Of a stretch of 37,647 bases of DNA, positions 33,519 to 37,647 are shown in pieces. Position numbers and translations under genes: made by a program. Position 1 is the first letter of the stretch, and each line of letters opens with the position of its first letter. Source of the DNA: Comamonadaceae bacterium. GTDB taxonomy: Bacteria; Pseudomonadota; Gammaproteobacteria; Burkholderiales; Burkholderiaceae_C. A model generated the notes under the pieces. That model was given only the letters and a program-made list of their open reading frames with translations. It made no database searches and was not told the origin of the DNA. The stretch covers positions 1-37,647 of the forward strand of contig CANJNC010000036.1 in the NCBI GenBank assembly GCA_947475685.1, read 5' to 3'.

Positions 33519-34502
33519 ATGAAAAATACCTTTATCAAAGTCCTCCCTCTTTTGAGCACACTCTTGATGGCATTGGCGCCATGCGTTGATGCAACGGCAC
33601 AAGAGTTTCCCAGCAAAGCGATCCATATCATTGTCGGTCAAGGTGCAGGCGGTGGTGTAGACATGATGACTCGAGTGATCGCGCAAAAGCTCTCGGTCAA
33701 TTTGAACCAGGCAGTCATCGTTGAAAACAAGGCTGGCGCTGGTGGCATCATCGCTTCGGAATTTGTAGCAAAGTCCAACCCTGATGGATACAACTTGCTC
33801 ATGGGGCCCTCTGGAAATATGGTCTTTACCCCCATCTTGATGCCAAAGTTGAAGTACTCCCCCACCAAAGACTTCATACCAATCAGCATGATTGCCAATT
33901 TTCCACTCATCTTGCTGGTCAACGCAAAATTGCCCATTCAAAATATGCAAGACTTGATCAACTTTATGAAAGCCAATCCAAGTAAGTCGAACTATGGAGG
34001 ATCGGGCCCATTGTTTCAGTTTTCCAGTGAACTCTTTAAACTTAAAACGGGCACACCAGGCGAATTCATACAATTCAAAAGCACCACGGAGTCCATCAAC
34101 GCCATGATGTCGGGTGACTTGCTCATGACCATGTCAGACCCAGGACCTGCTTTGCCTGCGCTTCAAACGGGCAAGGTGCGAGCCATGGCCGTGACAGCAC
34201 CTTCTCGTATGCCAAGCTTACCCAATGTCCCCACCATGGCAGAGGTTGGCCTCTCAAGCGTCGAGTTCAAGGTATGGACAGCCCTTTTTGCCCCAGCGGG
34301 TACACCTGCAAACATCATCAAAATCTTAGAGACAGAGGTCAACAAAGTCTTGAGACAAGCCGACGTCATCCAAGCCATGAACATCATGTCAGTGCAGGCA
34401 TCGGGAACCACCTCCGAGGAGTTCTCTAAAATTCTGAGAGAGGACCTTCAAAAGTGGGGACAAGTCGCTGAAACAGCCAAAATTTCTCTTCCAGCGCCCT
34501 AA
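33519..34502 (+). CDS. Bug/TctC-family tripartite tricarboxylate receptor protein
   Basis: A 327-residue periplasmic receptor and the third of its kind in the window. Signal peptide VLPLLSTLLMALAPCVDATAQ, then FPSKAIHIIVGQGAGGGVD, VIVENKAGAGGIIASEFVA, SNPDGYNLLMGPSGN, SPTKDFIPISMIANFP and MPSLPNVPTMAEVGL. The ATG at 33519 is chosen over a TTG at 33510; neither has a good ribosome-binding site. It lies 59 bp after the VOC gene, so it may be cotranscribed. Confidence 0.88.
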   Translation: MKNTFIKVLPLLSTLLMALAPCVDATAQEFPSKAIHIIVGQGAGGGVDMMTRVIAQKLSVNLNQAVIVENKAGAGGIIASEFVAKSNPDGYNLLMGPSGNMVFTPILMPKLKYSPTKDFIPISMIANFPLILLVNAKLPIQNMQDLINFMKANPSKSNYGGSGPLFQFSSELFKLKTGTPGEFIQFKSTTESINAMMSGDLLMTMSDPGPALPALQTGKVRAMAVTAPSRMPSLPNVPTMAEVGLSSVEFKVWTALFAPAGTPANIIKILETEVNKVLRQADVIQAMNIMSVQASGTTSEEFSKILREDLQKWGQVAETAKISLPAP

Positions 34503-34514
34503 AATTAATTATTT

Positions 34515-34543
34515 TTTACACTATAAGATTATTTATGTATACT
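34515..34543 (+). promoter_or_regulatory. sigma70-type promoter of the accessory gene pair
   Basis: TTTACA (34515-34520) and TATACT (34538-34543) with exactly 17 bp between, in a very A/T-rich stretch 32 bp before the TTG start. It is the best core promoter seen in the window. Predicted transcription start is near 34550. Confidence 0.65.
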
Positions 34544-34575
34544 TAATAGTTCATAAGTAATACATAGAGTAAATT

Positions 34576-35091
34576 TTGAAAGAATTCCTTCGAGAAGAAA
34601 GTCAGCATTCTGAAGCGGCCTACTTGATCAAGTTCAATGAAATGGTCAAGCTGATGTATGACTCGCTTGAAATGTTGATCAAACTAGACCAACAACTCAA
34701 CACCCTGCAGCCGGTGCACAACGGGCGACTTCGCATCCAATGGCATACCTATAAAGCAGATGAGCTGCATTTCACGGGCGAGCGTTATCCCATGTTTGTG
34801 CAGTGGAATAGAAACTTTACTTTGGGCTTTTGGCGATCTAAAAGAGTTCCCCTCACTCGAGTTTTGAAATTCCAACACAAGACCCGAGGTTTTATGGTGC
34901 ATGCAGACAAGGCACGTGAATTGCTGATCAATATGCGTGAACTCATTTTGATGTATAGGCAAGCTCGCAAAACCTTGGCGCAACTCAGGGGCCCAAGCTC
35001 TCAATGGGTCAACACAAACAAAAACCGGCTTCAAAAAATGCAGGCGCTGTGCGTACCTGTGCATCAAGGTAAAGAAGTGCCTTGCACCTAA
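34576..35091 (+). CDS. hypothetical protein, 171 aa, first gene with the HD-domain protein
   Basis: Not recognised. A soluble, basic, mostly helical protein without signal peptide or membrane span. Long helices at about 14-45 (AAYLIKFNEMVKLMYDSLEM) and 110-140 (ARELLINMRELILMYRQAR) flank a Trp-rich beta-like middle (RIQWHTYKADELHF, MFVQWNRNFTLGFWRSK). The start is a TTG shortly after a strong promoter, with a poor ribosome-binding site; an ATG at 34642 is the alternative. It is 25 bp upstream of the HD gene and likely cotranscribed with it. The helical and basic make-up would suit a nucleic-acid-associated role, but this is a guess. Confidence 0.6.
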   Translation: MKEFLREESQHSEAAYLIKFNEMVKLMYDSLEMLIKLDQQLNTLQPVHNGRLRIQWHTYKADELHFTGERYPMFVQWNRNFTLGFWRSKRVPLTRVLKFQHKTRGFMVHADKARELLINMRELILMYRQARKTLAQLRGPSSQWVNTNKNRLQKMQALCVPVHQGKEVPCT

Positions 35092-35116
35092 AACTAGACC
35101 TCTCAAGGACGACATC

Positions 35117-36235
35117 ATGGCTAAGCAATCCTATCCAAGTCATTTGGCTGTGGTGTGCGCCATTTGGTGGGTCGCTTTGATCATCTACGACCTTTGCGAG
35201 GATTTGAAAAAGGGAGGTGCTTTAGACATGCAAAGTGGGATAAAAACCATTCAAGCATCTGCTGCACTGCTTGTCTTTGAAATGTTCATCGCTCTCTTGT
35301 TTCTATGTTGGAACTTAAAAAGCAAGCTTGCGTCCCGTCAAAACCAATTGATCGCGCTTAGAGAACATGTGCACTTTGGCCTGCACTGCACTATGGGTGA
35401 GCTGACAAGCATCTTAAAAAGCCCAATTGCTCGCAAAGCTCTCGGCAATGGGATCCCAAACTGGCTCCTCCAAAGCCAAGACTATGAATTTGCTCACTTG
35501 ATCACCAAATTCATCGAGATCACAAAAATTAATGACCCCCTCATTGCCAATGCGATGACAAACTGCTTGGCACTGCTGTGTCAATTCAAAGAGTACCCAT
35601 CATCGAGCATGAACTCAAGCTCATGCTCAGACGAAAACGCACAATTAGCGGCTGAAGCATCCACAGCTGGCATGAACAATCACCATGGACATTGTAGTTT
35701 ATTGGACCACTCTCTTCGTGTTGCAGCTTATGCATTGATTGAAAGAAACCGATTCATCTACCGGGGGTTGGATACCGGGCTCTCGAAAGTGCCTCCAGCC
35801 AATCAAAAATTCGAATTTGATCCAGAGGATCCACTCTCGATCTTGCTTGCGTTGGTTCACGACATAGGAAAGATCAAAACATTTCAACTCAACGAGAATA
35901 ATGAAGTCATAAGGGTCAATGGCCAACACGGCCCTGTTGGTGCAAGCTTACTGACCCATCTTGAGTGCATCCAAGCGCTCCCTATTGAGGACCGAAACGT
36001 TTTGTATAAAGCCATGCATCACTATCACGCGCCATTTCAATACACATTGAAAGAAGATGGCCTTGTAGACGATGAGCGCACAGTTGCATGCATGATGCTG
36101 CTGATCAGTGCAGATAAAAAGGCAAGCCGCGCTGAACGTTTTGGAAAAAACCAAGAACATGACCATCAATTGTTGAATCAGCTTGCCATTGAACTTGCGA
36201 AGAACAATGATGCTCAAAAAAAGTTCAGGCCCTAA
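35117..36235 (+). CDS. membrane-anchored HD-domain protein with TraI_2-like motif
   Basis: A 372-residue protein. Two N-terminal membrane helices (about 9-25, LAVVCAIWWVALIIYDL; and about 47-66, ASAALLVFEMFIALLFLCWN) are followed by a cytoplasmic region and a C-terminal HD phosphohydrolase-like domain. Candidate metal residues: HH at 189-190 and H198 in NHHGHCSLLDHSLRVA, H248-D249 in LALVHDIGK, H271 in NGQHGPVGASLL, H301-H302, and D333 in ISADKKASR. The HHG...LLDHSLxVA signature is like that of the TraI_2 HD domain in MOBH-type relaxases, but the length and membrane anchor are not. It ends against a response-regulator remnant. A nucleotide or nucleic-acid phosphohydrolase is likely; conjugation is unproven. 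Confidence 0.7.
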   Translation: MAKQSYPSHLAVVCAIWWVALIIYDLCEDLKKGGALDMQSGIKTIQASAALLVFEMFIALLFLCWNLKSKLASRQNQLIALREHVHFGLHCTMGELTSILKSPIARKALGNGIPNWLLQSQDYEFAHLITKFIEITKINDPLIANAMTNCLALLCQFKEYPSSSMNSSSCSDENAQLAAEASTAGMNNHHGHCSLLDHSLRVAAYALIERNRFIYRGLDTGLSKVPPANQKFEFDPEDPLSILLALVHDIGKIKTFQLNENNEVIRVNGQHGPVGASLLTHLECIQALPIEDRNVLYKAMHHYHAPFQYTLKEDGLVDDERTVACMMLLISADKKASRAERFGKNQEHDHQLLNQLAIELAKNNDAQKKFRP

Positions 36236-36236
36236 A

Positions 36237-36383
36237 TTTAGGAGCGGTGATTGGCTGAGCAAACCATTTGGTCTGTCTGAAATGAAAGCAAGAGTCAAAG
36301 CCTTACTCAGGCGAAATAAAGGGGCAGATGCCTTAGAAAGCGAATTCGAATTTGGCAAGCTTCATATCTCAATTTTCATTTGA
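36237..36383 (+). pseudogene. remnant of an OmpR-family response regulator
   Basis: The frame reads RSGDWLSKPFGLSEMKARVK and continues ALLRRN, then LESEFEFGKLH before a stop. This is the end of a receiver domain (the conserved Lys-Pro-Phe of alpha4-beta5-alpha5), the linker, and the first strand of an OmpR-type DNA-binding domain. Everything before (phosphoacceptor Asp) and the winged helix after are missing. AD of the usual GADD motif is deleted. A shift to another frame near 36368 may continue the strand (LNFHLNDAKC). It begins within 2 bases of the HD gene stop, so a deletion joined the two. Confidence 0.75.
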
Positions 36384-36494
36384 ATGATGCAAAATGCAGC
36401 CCGTGTATCTGACTTCTTTCAAGTCGATTTTGGACGACTGAGTGAAGTAGGTGCAAAGATTGAACTTTAATTTACAAGCCAGAGCTGATCATTC

Positions 36495-36623
36495 ATGCGA
36501 CCCATAAGCTTGAGTTGCCCATATTGTCATCAAAAACCAAGATTGAAAATATTTGAAAGCAAAGTCAATACTTGTAGTTGCAAAGCAGTAAACTCTTTTT
36601 TAGGTTTAGGCTTTAAGGGGTAA
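36495..36623 (+). CDS. possible 42-aa zinc-ribbon-like peptide
   Basis: A short frame from ATG to TAA with four cysteines arranged CPYC then CSC 21 residues later, a zinc-knuckle-like spacing, and Lys-rich between. No clear ribosome-binding site is seen. It may be a small protein or chance. It lies between the response-regulator remnant and vapBC. Confidence 0.3.
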   Translation: MRPISLSCPYCHQKPRLKIFESKVNTCSCKAVNSFLGLGFKG

Positions 36624-36676
36624 AGTATTTAGGGCATGCTTTTTAATATCTTGTAACTATTGAGAGACTAAGGTGA

Positions 36677-36690
36677 CATCAAATTTGATG
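36677..36690. promoter_or_regulatory. palindromic operator upstream of vapB
   Basis: CATCAAATTTGATG is a perfect 14-bp palindrome 41 bp before the vapB ATG, and a weaker repeat TGATT / AATCA lies at about 36708-36719. VapB family antitoxins bind such repeats to repress their own operon. Confidence 0.6.
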
Positions 36691-36731
36691 CTAAAATGCA
36701 TCTACTTTGATTCAAATCATAGGATTGAACT

Positions 36732-36941
36732 ATGCGAACCACCGTTACAATTGACGATGAGCTGTATGCTCAAGCACTAGAAGTTATAGAACCAAATATT
36801 GAAAAATCAGAACTCTTTCGTGAAGCACTTAAGGTGTTTATTCGCGTGGAGTCAGCCAAAAGACTGGCAGCGTTAGGGGGGAAAGCACCCAAAATGAAAG
36901 CGATCCCAAGAAGACAAGCAAAAGTGCCTCTGGACACTTAA
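36732..36941 (+). CDS. vapB: VapB-type antitoxin
   Basis: A 69-residue antitoxin. The N-terminal MRTTVTIDDELYAQAL is a ribbon-helix-helix-type DNA-binding start, and the C-terminal basic tail (ALGGKAPKMKAIPRRQ) is the kind that wraps the toxin. It neutralises VapC and represses the operon. The stop is 1 base before the vapC ATG, the tight spacing typical of these pairs. The gene is intact, unlike the dead antitoxin at 20.7 kb. Confidence 0.88.
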   Translation: MRTTVTIDDELYAQALEVIEPNIEKSELFREALKVFIRVESAKRLAALGGKAPKMKAIPRRQAKVPLDT

Positions 36942-36942
36942 C

Positions 36943-37320
36943 ATGGTAATTGTTGATACTTCTGTTTGGGTACATCATTTCAGACATGGCAGTAAAAGTT
37001 TACTTAATCTGCTTGGCAATGACCAAGTACTTTGCCATCCTTTGATCTTATTGGAAATCGCTTGTGGGTCTCCACCTGCACCGCGTTACAAAACATTGGC
37101 TTATATTGGCAAGTTGCAAAAAGCCAAAACCGCAACCATGCCAGAGATCATGAACCTAATTGAATCTAACAGGTTATACGATTCAGGTTGTGGCGCAATA
37201 GACATCTCATTATTAGCGTCTACCTTGATAACCCCGGAAGCTGAGATTTGGACACAAGACAAAAAATTAGAAACATTAGCCAAGAAATTAGGCGTTTCCT
37301 TTAAACCATACTTGCACTGA
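36943..37320 (+). CDS. vapC: VapC-type PIN-domain ribonuclease toxin
   Basis: A 125-residue PIN-domain protein with all four acidic metal-binding positions: D5 (VDTSVW), E38 (LLEIACG), D87 (GAIDISLLAS) and D106 (WTQDKKLE). VapC toxins cleave specific RNAs (initiator tRNA or 23S rRNA in known cases); the target here is unknown. It is intact and directly follows vapB. It ends 178 bp before an IS66-family element. Confidence 0.92.
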   Translation: MVIVDTSVWVHHFRHGSKSLLNLLGNDQVLCHPLILLEIACGSPPAPRYKTLAYIGKLQKAKTATMPEIMNLIESNRLYDSGCGAIDISLLASTLITPEAEIWTQDKKLETLAKKLGVSFKPYLH

Positions 37321-37422
37321 CAAACTATTTATAAGCTCAAAAAAACGTTATTGAGTGGGAATAAGTTTGATTTAGGGGTTTATTAAATGTAACGTTTTCA
37401 ATAAAACGAACTACTAGTCCAT

Positions 37423-37439
37423 TACTCCTTAGCGGAGTA
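37423..37439 (+). terminator. small hairpin downstream of vapC
   Basis: TACTCC / GGAGTA pair around a 5-nt loop about 100 bp after the vapC stop. No U-run follows, so its function is unclear. Confidence 0.3.
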
Positions 37440-37490
37440 GAGAATACTATTGAGCCTAGGTCTTGACAATATGACTTTATCGGACGCCTA

Positions 37491-37498
37491 AAAAGACC
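37491..37498. repeat. putative 8-bp target-site copy at the IS66 left end
   Basis: The 8 bases AAAAGACC precede the element tip. IS66-family elements make 8-bp duplications; the second copy would lie outside the window. Confidence 0.4.
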
Positions 37499-37550
37499 GT
37501 AAGCGTCTCGGGAACACACGTTGAATCAGACCGATCTTGAAAGTATTCTC

Positions 37551-37575
37551 GTCTCCACGTAAGGAGCGTGGAGAC
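37551..37575 (+). promoter_or_regulatory. hairpin holding the OrfA ribosome-binding site in its loop
   Basis: GTCTCCACG and CGTGGAGAC form a perfect 9-bp stem around the 7-nt loop TAAGGAG. The loop is the Shine-Dalgarno sequence, and the stem ends on the base before the OrfA ATG. The ribosome site is exposed in the loop while the start codon abuts the stem, suggesting translational control. Confidence 0.6.
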
Positions 37576-37647
37576 ATGGATACTATCTTAGCCCAATCAG
37601 GAAATCGCCGCCGTCAAAGGCGGTCCTACACCGAGGAAGACAAAGAG
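37576..37647 (+). CDS. tnpA: IS66-family accessory protein TnpA (OrfA), 5' part only
   Basis: 24 codons are visible: MDTILAQSGNRRRQRRSYTE followed by EDKE, open to the window edge. The Arg-rich run followed by SYTEE matches the N-terminus of IS66 OrfA, a small helix-turn-helix accessory protein required with TnpB and TnpC. AAGGAG in the hairpin loop is 9 bases upstream. Confidence 0.8.
   Translation, partial: MDTILAQSGNRRRQRRSYTEEDKE

Larger units (their letters stand above)
37499..37647 (+). mobile_element. left end of an IS66-family insertion sequence (cut by window edge)
   Basis: The element starts with GTAAGCGTCTCGGGAAC, which carries the GTAAGCG tip characteristic of IS66-family inverted repeats. 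About 75 bases later begins a frame reading MDTILAQSGNRRRQRRSYTE, the N-terminus of the accessory TnpA (OrfA) of this family. The rest of the element, with TnpB and TnpC, lies beyond the window. Confidence 0.85.

Noticed and set aside
1-37647. CRISPR array, tRNA or rRNA gene
   Set aside because: No regularly spaced direct repeats, tRNA cloverleaf or rRNA-like stretch was noticed by eye; a tRNA or CRISPR scan would be decisive.

Overview
This window looks like a chromosomal segment of a betaproteobacterium, most likely of the order Burkholderiales. The evidence is three tripartite-tricarboxylate (Bug/TctC) solute receptors, a Liv-type ABC cassette next to aromatic-oxygenase genes, and a dense set of aromatic and CoA-thioester catabolic enzymes at moderate GC. 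No rRNA or tRNA gene was seen. The genus is not determined.

Left part (1-5.7 kb): the 3' part of umuC (translesion polymerase) faces a tadA gene fused to an alpha/beta-hydrolase domain. A PaiB-type FMN-binding regulator lies behind tadA. Next comes an orphan type IV coupling-protein-like ATPase followed by a 65-residue membrane peptide. Such ATPases normally belong to conjugation systems, but no relaxase, pilus or integrase gene is present.

Middle part (5.9-20.5 kb): a 4-hydroxybenzoyl-CoA-type thioesterase, a Spy/CpxP-like periplasmic protein, a TrzA/AtzB-class amidohydrolase and an unknown protein precede a minus-strand operon livK-livH-livM-livG-livF followed by an FAD aromatic monooxygenase. 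Divergent from livK are a Rieske oxygenase and a glutamine-synthetase-like ligase. They run head-on into a two-subunit Rieske oxygenase. The combination of Rieske oxygenases and a GS-like ligase recalls the gamma-glutamylation strategy of aniline degradation, but the substrate is unknown. No reductase for these oxygenases lies in the window.

Centre right (20.6-34.5 kb): a decayed DinJ/RelB antitoxin with an intact palindromic operator, an exported metallo-beta-lactamase-fold protein, and a run of Bug receptor, cupin and luciferase-like monooxygenase. This meets a convergent minus-strand set of FAH hydrolase, SDR, DhbE-like aryl-acid ligase, amidohydrolase and two crotonase-fold proteins. Divergent from the FAH gene are Bug receptor, VOC-family protein and another Bug receptor. 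The likely job is uptake and breakdown of hydroxylated or aminated aromatic acids, partly as CoA thioesters.

Right end (34.5-37.6 kb): AT-rich accessory DNA with a strong sigma70-like promoter, an unknown protein, a membrane-anchored HD-domain protein, a remnant of an OmpR-type response regulator, a complete vapBC toxin-antitoxin pair, and the left end of an IS66-family element. The transposition gene of that element has its ribosome-binding site in the loop of a perfect hairpin.

Apart from the PaiB-like protein and the broken response regulator, no transcription factor is encoded here, so the catabolic genes are probably controlled from elsewhere. Candidate operators are listed.
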